Source: Acinetobacter sp. NCu2D-2 (GTDB lineage: Bacteria > Pseudomonadota > Gammaproteobacteria > Pseudomonadales > Moraxellaceae). From it: 64,000 bases of DNA. Positions 48,620 through 57,486 of this stretch are shown piece by piece; positions within the stretch are counted from its first letter, which is position 1; the number at the start of each line of letters is the position of its first letter. The notes under the pieces are model-generated. The model had not been told where the DNA came from. It was given only the letters and a program-made list of their open reading frames with translations, and did no database searches. Position numbers and translations under genes: made by a program. Location of the stretch: positions 496,001 through 560,000 of the forward strand of contig NZ_CP015594.1 of assembly GCF_001647675.1 (NCBI RefSeq), in the 5' to 3' direction.

Positions 48620-49237
48620 TTATTCAAAAGCACTGACATCTCCAATACCACGACGAATCACTTCAGGATGATCACCCGATAAATCAACAATAGATGTAGT
48701 GTTTAAAGTGCCTAAACCACTGTCGATGAAAACATCAATACGCTTGCCGAGCTGCATCTCAATATCATAGGGGTCATCAAGCGGATCACTATGGTCTGGC
48801 AAAATTAAGGTCGAGGTTAACAGCGGTTCACCTAACTCTTCAAGCAGCATTCGACAAACCGGATTGGTCGGAATACGTAAACCAATAGTTTTTTTCTTGG
48901 GATGCATTAAGCGTTTAGGCACTTCACTCGTAGCCGGCAAAATAAACGTGGTAATCGCAGGCGTATTATTTTTTAGGAGTCGATACATCGCATTGTCGAC
49001 TTTGGCATAGGTCGCAAGGTCGGATAGATCACAACATAAAATCGCATATTGATGCTTAGGACCGAGTCCACGAATCTGTGCAATCCGTTCCATTGCAGAT
49101 TTATTCCCAATCTGACAGCCAATGGCATAGGCAGCATCAGTTGGATAAACCACCACATCACCCGCACGAATTCGCTCAACCGCCTGTGTAATTAAACGAG
49201 GTTGAGGATTATCGGGATGTATACGTAAATGCAGCAT
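48620..49237 (-). CDS. YciO-type Sua5/YrdC-family protein
   Basis: A 205-residue YrdC-fold protein. VVVYPTDAAYAIGCQ, the substrate-binding start of the family, is present, followed by RGLGPKHQYAILC and LRIPTNPVC. Length and the MLHLRIHPDNPQPR start match YciO rather than TsaC. YciO is a paralogue of the L-threonylcarbamoyladenylate synthase; its cellular role is not settled. Confidence 0.85.
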   Translation of the reverse strand: MLHLRIHPDNPQPRLITQAVERIRAGDVVVYPTDAAYAIGCQIGNKSAMERIAQIRGLGPKHQYAILCCDLSDLATYAKVDNAMYRLLKNNTPAITTFILPATSEVPKRLMHPKKKTIGLRIPTNPVCRMLLEELGEPLLTSTLILPDHSDPLDDPYDIEMQLGKRIDVFIDSGLGTLNTTSIVDLSGDHPEVIRRGIGDVSAFE

Positions 49238-49321
49238 TGAACTTACTCCAACGAGAACCTAGCACTATTATGCGAGTGTAAAAAATGTAAATACAATGCT
49301 AAACAGGTAGATTTGTGTAAA

Positions 49322-49984
49322 TTAATCAAGCATTTCACGCTTGAATTCATCGGCTTTTAAAGCTTTACCATCTCGCGTATGAGCACAAATATGTTCAATA
49401 AACAGTTTGGCATCACGAGGCAGTTTTGCTTCACCGCTAAAGTAACGTTGCACTTGTGCATAGACATTATCTTTAAAGCTTGAGCCGTCACCACCGTCAC
49501 CGGTAAGGTTATCGAGTGAGACACGGAACTTACGACCAAAGGCTTTAGAGAACATCCATTCAATCGCCTGCGGTTTTACTTCGACTTGTTCGAATAATGC
49601 TTGTTGCTCTTTGGTGCGACCATCGGGCGCATACCAATAACCAAGATCCGGGAGTAGACGACGTTTGTCTCCGGCAATGGTCCAATGACTGATTTCATGC
49701 AATGCACTATTAAAGAAACCGTGCGCAAATTGTATCCGCGCAGGGACATCATCTGTCGCGGGGAAATATTCAGGTTCAAAATCACCACGGACTAATGTGA
49801 CATTTAAGTGGGAAAACCACTGATTAAAGTGTAAGATGAGCCAATCGACCTGTTCAGGTTCTGTCGATAAATTCGCCCATTGCAAGCGTTGCACTTGTGG
49901 TTGCGAACTGTCAGAATCGGAGGTTGAAATTGTGCTAACGAGTGATGAAACATTCACTTCTGTTTGCGGCTGCAACAGATGCAT
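49322..49984 (-). CDS. epmC: Elongation factor P hydroxylase EpmC
   Basis: The YfcM/EpmC family hydroxylates the beta-lysylated lysine of EF-P. The metal-like motif HEISHW (in FNSALHEISHWTIAG) and PDLGYWYAPDGRT fit. I chose the ATG at 49984; the reading frame can extend to a TTG at 50023. The EF-P modifying partners epmA and epmB are not in the window. It is divergent from yceD. Confidence 0.85.
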   Translation of the reverse strand: MHLLQPQTEVNVSSLVSTISTSDSDSSQPQVQRLQWANLSTEPEQVDWLILHFNQWFSHLNVTLVRGDFEPEYFPATDDVPARIQFAHGFFNSALHEISHWTIAGDKRRLLPDLGYWYAPDGRTKEQQALFEQVEVKPQAIEWMFSKAFGRKFRVSLDNLTGDGGDGSSFKDNVYAQVQRYFSGEAKLPRDAKLFIEHICAHTRDGKALKADEFKREMLD

Positions 49985-50081
49985 GACTGAAATTACCCAA
50001 TTGGTCTGTCTAAATAAGTACAAAATTGTATCTTAATCTTTGACAGAGTTCTGATGAATTTGTAGAATTGCCGCCTTAATT

Positions 50082-50639
50082 ATGTCAGCAAATACCTTTC
50101 CGGCACAGATTGAGCCGTTTAAATGGGCTGAACAGGGCTTTGTATGGTCAGGAACACTGCCATTATCTCGCTTTGTTCGTATTGCTCGTGAAGCTGTTGG
50201 ATCAATTGATGATCAATTGATTAACGTAGACTGTAAGCTATCAATGGATGCCTATCATCGCATTGTATGGCTAGATGGTCATGTTGAAACAAAAGTTCCA
50301 ATGGAATGTCAACGTTGTTTGGGTTCTGTTGAAATCGAACTTGTTTCCGATTTTCATCTAGCTCTTGTGGATGATGAGTCACTGATAGAGCGCTTGGATG
50401 AGGATGCTGATTTCATCGTTCTAGGTGAAAGTGAAGCAACGACGAAGGGTTCATATGATGCACCTGCCACCGCTGATTTACTCGCACTCATAGAAGATGA
50501 ATTGTTATTGTTGTTGCCGTTGTCTCCTAAACATGACGTTTGTGAGCATAAGCATCAGCCTGCCGTTGAAGAGATTGTCGAAGAAAAACGGGAAAACCCG
50601 TTTGGTGTTTTGGCATCTTTAAAGGGTAAACTTAACTAA
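50082..50639 (+). CDS. yceD: YceD-family (DUF177) protein
   Basis: A 185-residue acidic protein with the CxxC of the family (MECQRCLG). DUF177 proteins are linked to 23S rRNA accumulation and lie next to rpmF, as here (77 nt upstream). The C-terminal SPKH-x2-C and PFGVLASLK segments are conserved. Its molecular action is not well defined. Confidence 0.88.
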   Translation: MSANTFPAQIEPFKWAEQGFVWSGTLPLSRFVRIAREAVGSIDDQLINVDCKLSMDAYHRIVWLDGHVETKVPMECQRCLGSVEIELVSDFHLALVDDESLIERLDEDADFIVLGESEATTKGSYDAPATADLLALIEDELLLLLPLSPKHDVCEHKHQPAVEEIVEEKRENPFGVLASLKGKLN

Positions 50640-50716
50640 TTTTTGTGTTATACTCATAGGTATAAGACAATCGAATTTGTTCTGATCCATTTTTTCGATA
50701 TTTGTAAGGAGCCATC

Positions 50717-50899
50717 ATGGCCGTTCAGCAAAACCGTAAAAGTCGCTCTCGCCGTGACATGCGCCGTTCACATGACGCTTTAACTGAGAATGCATTAACT
50801 GTAGACCAAGCTACTGGTGAAACTCATCGTCGTCACCACGTATCTAAAGATGGTATCTACCGTGGTCGTCAATTATTCGCTAAAGCATCTGCTGAATAA
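50717..50899 (+). CDS. rpmF: 50S ribosomal protein L32
   Basis: A 60-residue basic protein starting [19 protein letters not shown], the L32 signature, with GTNPRG-like [13 protein letters not shown] at the end. It lacks the zinc cysteines of some L32 versions, so it is the Cys-free type. AAGGAG lies 8 nt before the ATG. A terminator follows. Confidence 0.96.
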   Translation: MAVQQNRKSRSRRDMRRSHDALTENALTVDQATGETHRRHHVSKDGIYRGRQLFAKASAE

Positions 50900-50932
50900 T
50901 TGATGATGTATTAAGCGTCAAGCTTAGTAGAA

Positions 50933-50961
50933 AAAATGGGAGCGTTAAGCTCCCTTTTTTT
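50933..50961 (+). terminator. Terminator after rpmF
   Basis: GGGAGC / GCTCCC stem with a GTTAA loop and a T-run. Confidence 0.9.
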
Positions 50962-51133
50962 GTTTGCATTTTTTGTACGTTATTTTGCGAACCATCGGAT
51001 TTTGTTGTATTTGGCAATTACAGCACCCAAAATTACATGCTAAATTGCGCTCCACAATGAATTAGGTGGTATTTGCTGTTAACTTTTACCAATGCGGTAA
51101 ACCTTAACACCTCTTGATTGAAAGGATTTTATT

Positions 51134-52120
51134 ATGTCTGCTAAACAACTCGAACAAGCAGCACAAGCAACCAAAACAGCGTTTGTGTTCCCGGGTCAGG
51201 GTTCGCAAAAAGTCGGAATGCTTGCTGAACTTGCTGAAGAATTTACTGCTGTGCGTGAGACATTTGCAGAAGCCTCTGAAGCAGTTGGTTTTGATCTTTG
51301 GCAGATTGCACAAAGTGGTGAAGGTTTGGATCAAACTGAATTCACTCAGCCTGTACTTTTAACTGCTTCTATCGCGTTATGGCGTGTGTGGTTAGAGTTG
51401 GGTGGTGTTGCACCGAAATATCTCGCAGGTCATTCATTGGGTGAATATAGTGCCCTTGTAGCAGCAGGGAGTTTAAGCCTTGGCGACGCGGTTAAACTTG
51501 TGAATTTACGTGGTAAATTGATGCAAACGGCTGTACCTCAAGGTGTGGGTGCAATGGCGGCAATCTTAGGCTTAGATGATGCGAAAGTTGTTGAACTGTG
51601 TGCGCAAGCTACAGAAGCGGGTGAAGGCTCAGTTGAAGCTGCGAACTACAATGCCAAAGGTCAGGTAGTTGTTGCCGGCAATAAAGACCGTGTTGATGCA
51701 GTCATGGCACTTGCCAAAGAAAATGGTGGTAAGGCGATTGCATTGCCAGTGTCTGTACCATCGCATTGTTCATTGATGAAACCTGCGGCAGAACAGTTTG
51801 CAGATGCTTTGGCACAAACTGCCATTGAGATGCCACATGTCCCTGTTATACAAAATGTAGCAGCAAAAGCAGCAGAGAATGTAGATGCGCTTCGTGATGC
51901 ATTAACTGCGCAATTGTATGAGTCAGTACAATGGACCAAGACCTTGCAATTCCTTCAAGATGAAGGCGTTGAATATATTGTGGAATGTGGTCCGGGTAAT
52001 GTATTGGCAAACATGGCAAAACGCTTACCAAATATTGAAAAAGCGCTTCCACTTGATACCAAATCACGCTTGGAAGATGCACTAAACACCGTATTGGTGG
52101 CAGAAGGGAAAATTGCATGA
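51134..52120 (+). CDS. fabD: Malonyl-CoA:ACP transacylase FabD
   Basis: Loads malonyl groups on ACP for fatty-acid synthesis. FVFPGQGSQKVGML opens the fold, the nucleophile is Ser101 in GHSLGEYSAL, and VPSHCSLM carries the catalytic His. About 13 extra residues precede the family start, fitting the chosen ATG with AAAGGA upstream. Its stop overlaps the fabG start by 4 nt. No plsX or fabH lies between rpmF and fabD, unlike E. coli. Confidence 0.95.
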   Translation: MSAKQLEQAAQATKTAFVFPGQGSQKVGMLAELAEEFTAVRETFAEASEAVGFDLWQIAQSGEGLDQTEFTQPVLLTASIALWRVWLELGGVAPKYLAGHSLGEYSALVAAGSLSLGDAVKLVNLRGKLMQTAVPQGVGAMAAILGLDDAKVVELCAQATEAGEGSVEAANYNAKGQVVVAGNKDRVDAVMALAKENGGKAIALPVSVPSHCSLMKPAAEQFADALAQTAIEMPHVPVIQNVAAKAAENVDALRDALTAQLYESVQWTKTLQFLQDEGVEYIVECGPGNVLANMAKRLPNIEKALPLDTKSRLEDALNTVLVAEGKIA

Positions 52121-52851
52121 CTCAGGAACGTAAAGTTGCCTTGGTAACAGGTGCGAGCCGTGGTATTGGTGCCGCGATTGCAGCTCAACTCATTCAAGAT
52201 GGTTATTTTGTTGTAGGTACGGCAACATCAGAAGCAGGTGTTGAAAAATTGTCAGCACAGTTTGCGGAAAATGGTGCGGGTAAAGTACTCGATGTCCGTG
52301 ATGGTGCGGCGATTGATGCTTTAGTGACTGATATTGAGCAAAATTATGGTCCTGTTCTTGCATTGGTCAATAATGCCGGCATTACCAAAGATAATTTGCT
52401 ACTTCGTATGTCTGAAGATGACTGGGATGATATTCTGAACATTCATTTAAAAGCCGTATACCGTTTGTCTAAGCGTGTATTGAAGGGCATGACCAAGGCA
52501 CGTTTTGGTCGTATTATTAACATCAGTTCTGTGGTGGCACACTTTGCCAACCCAGGACAGGCAAATTACTCTGCGGCGAAAGCAGGTATTGAAGCCTTTG
52601 GTCGTAGCCTAGCGAAAGAAATGGGCAGCCGCCAAATTACAGTCAATGCTGTTGCACCAGGCTTTATCGCAACAGAGATGACTGAACAGTTAAGCGAAGA
52701 AATTCGCAAAAAAATGAGTGATCAAGTGGCATTGAACCGATTAGGTGATCCGCAAGATATCGCAAATGCCGTAAGTTTCTTGGCTTCAGATAAAGCAAGT
52801 TACATTACTGGTACTGTAATTCATGTAAATGGTGGTTTATACATGAGCTAA
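52117..52851 (+). CDS. fabG: 3-oxoacyl-ACP reductase FabG
   Basis: A short-chain dehydrogenase for the first reduction in chain elongation. NADPH loop TGASRGIG (11-18), NNAG, and the Ser138-Tyr151-Lys155 triad (NISS, YSAAK) are present. The 244-residue length and the fabD-fabG-acpP order fit. It is translationally coupled to fabD. Confidence 0.95.
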   Translation: MTQERKVALVTGASRGIGAAIAAQLIQDGYFVVGTATSEAGVEKLSAQFAENGAGKVLDVRDGAAIDALVTDIEQNYGPVLALVNNAGITKDNLLLRMSEDDWDDILNIHLKAVYRLSKRVLKGMTKARFGRIINISSVVAHFANPGQANYSAAKAGIEAFGRSLAKEMGSRQITVNAVAPGFIATEMTEQLSEEIRKKMSDQVALNRLGDPQDIANAVSFLASDKASYITGTVIHVNGGLYMS

Positions 52852-52937
52852 GGGGCTTAAGTATAAACTTTCCAAAATATTTAGATTCAATTAAACTAAC
52901 GGCATTAAAAACGCCACAAGCAATGAGGAGAATTCCT

Positions 52938-53174
52938 GTGAGCGATATCGAACAACGTGTTAAACAAGCGGTTGCAGAACAACTTGGTATCAAAATCGAA
53001 GAAATCAAAAACGAAGCATCTTTCATGGATGACTTAGGTGCTGACTCTTTAGACCTAGTTGAGCTTGTTATGTCTTTCGAAAACGACTTCGACATCACAA
53101 TTCCAGATGAAGATTCTAACGAAATCACAACTGTTCAATCAGCTATCGACTATGTAACTAAAAAACTTGGTTAA
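52938..53174 (+). CDS. acpP: Acyl carrier protein
   Basis: A 78-residue acidic carrier protein; Ser37 in GADSLD takes the phosphopantetheine arm. The start is a GTG at 52938, placed 7 nt after a perfect GAGGAG; the upstream in-frame ATG at 52923 would put that sequence inside the gene and add MRRIP, which is absent in ACPs. A terminator closes the fabD-fabG-acpP unit. Confidence 0.95.
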   Translation: MSDIEQRVKQAVAEQLGIKIEEIKNEASFMDDLGADSLDLVELVMSFENDFDITIPDEDSNEITTVQSAIDYVTKKLG

Positions 53175-53205
53175 TCGCTGATTTTCAGCTTTGCTGAACA
53201 ATGAG

Positions 53206-53227
53206 ACCACCGCAAGGTGGTTTTTTT
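53206..53227 (+). terminator. Terminator after acpP
   Basis: ACCACC / GGTGGT stem with a GCAA tetraloop and a T-run. Confidence 0.9.
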
Positions 53228-53368
53228 GTGCCTAATATTTCATTCTGGAAACAACGAATGATTTACATACCTTAACCGTTTCATCACCAATGACCAACTT
53301 AAGCTTGGGTTTATTTGGTTATAAAAATAAGACTAATTTTTAATCACATAAATATAATGGAGTCACAC

Positions 53369-53842
53369 ATGGGTCTTTTTGATTTTGTTAAAGGTATTGG
53401 TAAAAAAAATACAGCACCAGCAGAGCCACAAGCTGCACCAGCAACGCCTGCTGAACCATCTGCACAAGAAGTTGCCAATAAACTATTGGGGCATATAAAG
53501 AGTTTAGGTTTACCTGTTTCGGGTTTATCAGTGAGTTATAACGGAACAACTGACTTAGCAACCGTCAAAGGGCAAGTTCAAAGCCAAGCTGATCGTGAAA
53601 AAATCATTTTAGCCGTCGGTAATATTGATCATGTTGCTCAGGTCGATGACCAATTGACTGTGGCAACACCAGAGCCAGAAAGTAAATTCTATACCGTTAA
53701 ATCAGGCGATACCTTGTCGAAAATCTCAAAAGAATTTTATGGTGACGCCAATCAATACAACAAAATTTTTGAAGCTAATCGTCCGCTATTAAAAAATGCT
53801 GATGATATTTTCCCAGGTCAGGTACTTCGTATTCCTGCTTAA
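53369..53842 (+). CDS. BON-LysM protein (Kbp/YgaU-like)
   Basis: A 157-residue protein. MGLFDFVKGIGKK opens it, then an Ala/Pro/Glu linker, a BON domain (about 35-95) and a C-terminal LysM domain (FYTVKSGDTLSKISKEFYGD... to VLRIPA). The order matches E. coli Kbp, which binds potassium; LysM alone would suggest glycan binding. No signal peptide is seen, so it should be cytoplasmic. GGAG precedes the ATG at 53369. Confidence 0.85.
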   Translation: MGLFDFVKGIGKKNTAPAEPQAAPATPAEPSAQEVANKLLGHIKSLGLPVSGLSVSYNGTTDLATVKGQVQSQADREKIILAVGNIDHVAQVDDQLTVATPEPESKFYTVKSGDTLSKISKEFYGDANQYNKIFEANRPLLKNADDIFPGQVLRIPA

Positions 53843-53864
53843 TTAAATAAACGAACGGTTCACA

Positions 53865-53896
53865 GCAAAGCCCCATGATGGGGTTTTGTTGTTTTT
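53865..53896. terminator. Terminator between the LysM gene and dadR
   Basis: CAAAGCCCC / GGGGTTTTG hairpin with an ATGAT loop, then a T-rich tail, between convergent genes. Confidence 0.75.
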
Positions 53897-53907
53897 TGAA
53901 CTGTCAG

Positions 53908-54375
53908 TTATATATCCACATTCAAATATAAGCTTTCTTTGACTTCTTCCATGACAACATAACTATGTGAGGATGCTGAAGATGGCAGTTTCTTGAGTAA
54001 ATCACCAAGTAATTTTCGATAAGCACTCATTTCCTTTAAGCGTGCTTTGACTAAATAATCAAAATCGCCAGAAATAAGATGGCACTCCAGCACTTCAGGA
54101 ATCTCAATTAAGTCGCGTGCAACCTGTTCAAACACATCCCCAGATTTTGCAGACAGTTTGATTTCCAAAAAGACTAAGAGTGAGCGCTCCACTTTTTCAG
54201 GATTAAGCCGCGCGTAATAGCCCATGATTACACCTTCACGTTCAAGGCGTTTAACCCGTTCTGAACATGGAGTCGTCGATAGATTTACGCGCGATGCCAA
54301 TTCACTAATCGCAATACGACCATCCCGTTGCAGGATGTCTAAAATCAGGCGGTCAATTCGATCTAATTTTCGCAT
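53908..54375 (-). CDS. dadR: Lrp/AsnC-family regulator, likely DadR
   Basis: A 155-residue feast/famine regulator: an N-terminal helix-turn-helix (LDRIDRLILDILQRDGRIAI, LSTTPCSERVKRLEREGVI) and a C-terminal RAM ligand domain. The divergent dadA-dadX genes identify it as the likely alanine-responsive activator of that operon. I chose the ATG at 54375; upstream codons run into the operator region. Three matching 14-bp sites lie between the two start codons. Confidence 0.85.
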   Translation of the reverse strand: MRKLDRIDRLILDILQRDGRIAISELASRVNLSTTPCSERVKRLEREGVIMGYYARLNPEKVERSLLVFLEIKLSAKSGDVFEQVARDLIEIPEVLECHLISGDFDYLVKARLKEMSAYRKLLGDLLKKLPSSASSHSYVVMEEVKESLYLNVDI

Positions 54376-54378
54376 AAA

Positions 54379-54455
54379 GTTTTCACTGTTTTTTGAAAAT
54401 ATAACTGAAGAAAACAGCGAAAACACGCTAATTACGGTATTAAAACAGTGAAAAC
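54379..54455. promoter_or_regulatory. Triple 14-bp operator sites between dadR and dadA
   Basis: GTTTTCACTGTTTT at 54379-54392 is the exact inverse of AAAACAGTGAAAAC at 54442-54455. A near-copy AAAACAGCGAAAAC lies at 54411-54424. Start-to-start spacing is 32 and 31 bp, about three helical turns, so the sites face one side of DNA, as expected for an Lrp-type octamer. Confidence 0.75.
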
Positions 54456-54515
54456 GACTATCAAAGCAAAAATATACTAGTGAAATAAACTAGAAATAGA
54501 ATAGAGGGTAGGCAT

Positions 54516-55769
54516 ATGCGTGTCATCGTATTAGGAAGTGGTGTGATTGGTGTGGCAAGTGCATATTATCTTGCACAGCAAGGCGCAAATGTCACTGTGC
54601 TTGACCGTCAGTCGGGTCCAGCCGAAGAAACCAGCTTTGGTAATGCTGGTCAAATCTCTCCAGGTTATTCGACACCTTGGGCGGCGCCCGGTATTCCATT
54701 TAAAGCTGTAAAATGGATGTTTCAGCATCATGCACCTTTAGCAATCAATATGGATGGTAGCTTGTGGCAATTGCGCTGGATGGCACAGATGTTGAAGAAC
54801 TGTAATGCCGATCTCTATGCAATTAATAAAGAACGTATGGTACGTGTCGCTGAATATAGTCGTGATTGCTTACGTGAACTACGCCGAGACATTGGTATTT
54901 CATACGAAAACCGTTCAAAAGGGACCTTACAAATATTTCGTAAAGACACTCAGCTTGAAGCTGTGCATCGTGATATTGAGGTATTAAAAGAGTCTGGTGT
55001 GGACTTTGAACTATTAGATCGAGATGGTTTGGCTAAAGTTGAACCTGCACTTGCAGAAGTAAAAGACAAACTCGTTGGTGGATTGCATTTACCGAATGAT
55101 GAAACGGGTGACTGTTATATTTTCACCAATGCACTGGCTGATTATGCCAAAGGCATTGGGGTTGATTTTCAATTTAATCAAAATGTGGAAAAACTCATTG
55201 TTGAAGGGGATCAAATTAAAGGCGTGTTGGTCAATGGGAAAGTCATGACCGCAGATAAATACGTGCTTGCCTTTGGGAGTTATTCACGTGATTTCTTAAA
55301 ACCTCTCGATCTCGATTTACCTGTTTATCCTGTGAAAGGGTATTCGTTGACCATTCCTATTGTAGATCCTTCCCATGCGCCGCAATCTACCGTTCTCGAT
55401 GAAACTTACAAAATTGCATTAACACGTTTTGATCAGCGTATTCGTGTGGGTGGGATGGCTGAATTAACTGGCTTTAATCTCGGTTTAAATGAAGACCGCC
55501 GTGCAACATTAGAAATGGTCACGCGCGAGTTATTCCCAGGCGGTGATGTGGCACAAGCAAGTTTTTGGACTGGACTGCGTCCTATGACACCAGACAGTAC
55601 TCCGATCATTGGCGAAACGCGCTTTAAAAATCTTTTCCTGAATACAGGACACGGAACATTAGGATGGACCATGGCATGTGGTTCAGGAAAGCTAATTAGT
55701 GATTTGGTATTAGAGCGTACACCTGAAATCAGCACCGAAGGCTTATCCTTCGCTCGATATGCACATTGA
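54516..55769 (+). CDS. dadA: D-amino acid dehydrogenase
   Basis: A membrane-associated FAD enzyme that oxidises D-alanine to pyruvate and ammonia. The FAD loop [18 protein letters not shown] is at the start, and the family regions [21 protein letters not shown] and [15 protein letters not shown] are all present. The 417-residue length is normal. It heads the dadA-dadX-ridA-permease run and is divergent from dadR. Confidence 0.95.
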   Translation: MRVIVLGSGVIGVASAYYLAQQGANVTVLDRQSGPAEETSFGNAGQISPGYSTPWAAPGIPFKAVKWMFQHHAPLAINMDGSLWQLRWMAQMLKNCNADLYAINKERMVRVAEYSRDCLRELRRDIGISYENRSKGTLQIFRKDTQLEAVHRDIEVLKESGVDFELLDRDGLAKVEPALAEVKDKLVGGLHLPNDETGDCYIFTNALADYAKGIGVDFQFNQNVEKLIVEGDQIKGVLVNGKVMTADKYVLAFGSYSRDFLKPLDLDLPVYPVKGYSLTIPIVDPSHAPQSTVLDETYKIALTRFDQRIRVGGMAELTGFNLGLNEDRRATLEMVTRELFPGGDVAQASFWTGLRPMTPDSTPIIGETRFKNLFLNTGHGTLGWTMACGSGKLISDLVLERTPEISTEGLSFARYAH

Positions 55770-55814
55770 TTTAAATCAATCTTTTTAAATCATTTTGGTT
55801 CAAGGAGAAGAATC

Positions 55815-56927
55815 ATGCCACGTCCAATATGTGCAGTCATTCATCGGTCAGCTTTAGCGCATAATTTGAAGGTTGCACGTGCGGCAATGCCTGATAGTCA
55901 GGTTTATGCGATTGTGAAAGCAGACGCCTATGGTCATGGCATTGAACGTGTTTACCCAGCCTTTGCAGCAGCAGATGGCTTTGGTTTTTTGGATTTAGCT
56001 GAAGGTATACGTTTACGTGCTTTAGGTTGTACCAAGCCCTTACTTTTACTTGAAGGTATCTTTGCACTAGAAGATTTATTTATGTGTGCGAAATATCGAT
56101 TGGCATTTACGGTGCATAGCCAACATCAAATTGAATGGTTAAAAACCTTTTTAAAGATTCAACCTGAGGCACGATTTGACGTATTTATTAAAATCAATAC
56201 GGGCATGAATCGATTGGGTTTTACACCCGAAGATTATCAGCAAGCCTTTACACAGCTAAATCAATTCCGAAACGTTCAATCTATTACCCAGATGACACAC
56301 TTTTCAGATGCGGATGGTCAGCGCTTAGGGCAAGAAGGCGTGTTGCATCAGTATCAGGTATTTCGGCAAGCTACCTCATCCATTCAAGCACCTGTCAGTT
56401 TAAGTAATAGTGCTGCCATCTTAAGACATGCAGGGCGAGTCCACTCCGATATTGTACGTAGTGGCATCATGCTTTATGGCAGCTCACCAAGCTTTCCATA
56501 TCAAACTATTCAGGATTTCAACTTAAAGCCCGCGATGACATTGCGTAGTGAAGTTATTGCGATCCAGCAGATTCAGGCGGGACAAAGTGTGGGTTATGGC
56601 TCAACTTTTATCGCGAAAGAGTCCATGCGAATAGGTGTTGTGGCATGTGGCTACGCCGATGGCTATCAGCGCATCACGCAAACAGGCACGCCCGTACTGG
56701 TTGATTCACAACGAGCGCAAACGATTGGTCGGGTCAGCATGGATATGTTGGTCGTCGATTTGACACATTTACCTCAAGCGAAAATTGGTAGTGAAGTCAC
56801 GTTGTGGGGGATGTCCTCGCAAGGTGTTGTGCTGTCCATCGATGAGGTAGCGCAAGGGTCAGGCACATTGGGCTATGAGCTGATGTGTGGTGTGACCGCC
56901 CGCGTTCCATTCGAAATTGAAAATTAA
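55815..56927 (+). CDS. dadX: Alanine racemase, catabolic
   Basis: A PLP enzyme that converts L-alanine to D-alanine for DadA. Lys35 in YAIVKADAYGHG binds PLP, KINTGMNRLGF and GYADGY are standard, and SVGYGSTF carries the Tyr base region. It lies 45 nt after dadA, which marks it as the catabolic (DadX) rather than biosynthetic enzyme. CAAGGAG is upstream of the ATG. Confidence 0.93.
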   Translation: MPRPICAVIHRSALAHNLKVARAAMPDSQVYAIVKADAYGHGIERVYPAFAAADGFGFLDLAEGIRLRALGCTKPLLLLEGIFALEDLFMCAKYRLAFTVHSQHQIEWLKTFLKIQPEARFDVFIKINTGMNRLGFTPEDYQQAFTQLNQFRNVQSITQMTHFSDADGQRLGQEGVLHQYQVFRQATSSIQAPVSLSNSAAILRHAGRVHSDIVRSGIMLYGSSPSFPYQTIQDFNLKPAMTLRSEVIAIQQIQAGQSVGYGSTFIAKESMRIGVVACGYADGYQRITQTGTPVLVDSQRAQTIGRVSMDMLVVDLTHLPQAKIGSEVTLWGMSSQGVVLSIDEVAQGSGTLGYELMCGVTARVPFEIEN

Positions 56928-56956
56928 ATAGATAACAAACTAAAAGAGGGATAAAC

Positions 56957-57319
56957 ATGACACAGTCTCAGAATATTCAAAGACTCAATACCAATGAAGT
57001 GATGAGTGGAGCTATCATTCATCAAGGTGTGGTCTATTTGTCTGGTCAGGTTCCAGCGCGGACCGATCTTGATATCAAAGGACAAATCCAAGAGGTACTG
57101 AATAAAATTGATGAGCTTTTAGCCTTGGCAAATACCAATAAAAGTCGAATTTTATCTGCACAACTTTTTATTAAAAATCTCGCTGACTTTCAAACGGTGA
57201 ATCAAATTTGGATGGAGTGGTTAAAGGATTGTGCAACACCTGCACGTGCAACAATTCAAGCAGATTTGGTTAATCCGGAATGGTTAATTGAAATTGCAGT
57301 GATTGCAGCTCAAGCTTAA
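56957..57319 (+). CDS. RidA-family enamine/imine deaminase
   Basis: A 120-residue YjgF/YER057c/UK114 protein. The substrate Arg is in TPARATIQADL (Arg97), and VVYLSGQVPAR opens the fold. RidA proteins hydrolyse reactive 2-aminoacrylate/imine products. Placed between a racemase and a permease for alanine, it probably clears the imine released by DadA. AGAGGG precedes the ATG. Confidence 0.88.
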   Translation: MTQSQNIQRLNTNEVMSGAIIHQGVVYLSGQVPARTDLDIKGQIQEVLNKIDELLALANTNKSRILSAQLFIKNLADFQTVNQIWMEWLKDCATPARATIQADLVNPEWLIEIAVIAAQA

Positions 57320-57486
57320 ATTTTCGTTTATCTGAAAGTTCTCCCAACACAACAATGAATCAACATTAAGCCCAGCAGAAATCGCTAACAATAATAGTGA
57401 ATGAAGCACATGCATGACGCGGTATTTCAGGATGAAATTTCAAACTGTATCAGCATGGGTTTAGCAGATGTTGAAAGGATGTAAAC

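Noticed and set aside
50962..51133. Possible plsX/fabH remnant between rpmF and fabD
   Set aside because: The 172-nt gap has no residual similarity to either gene that I could read; they are simply not located here.
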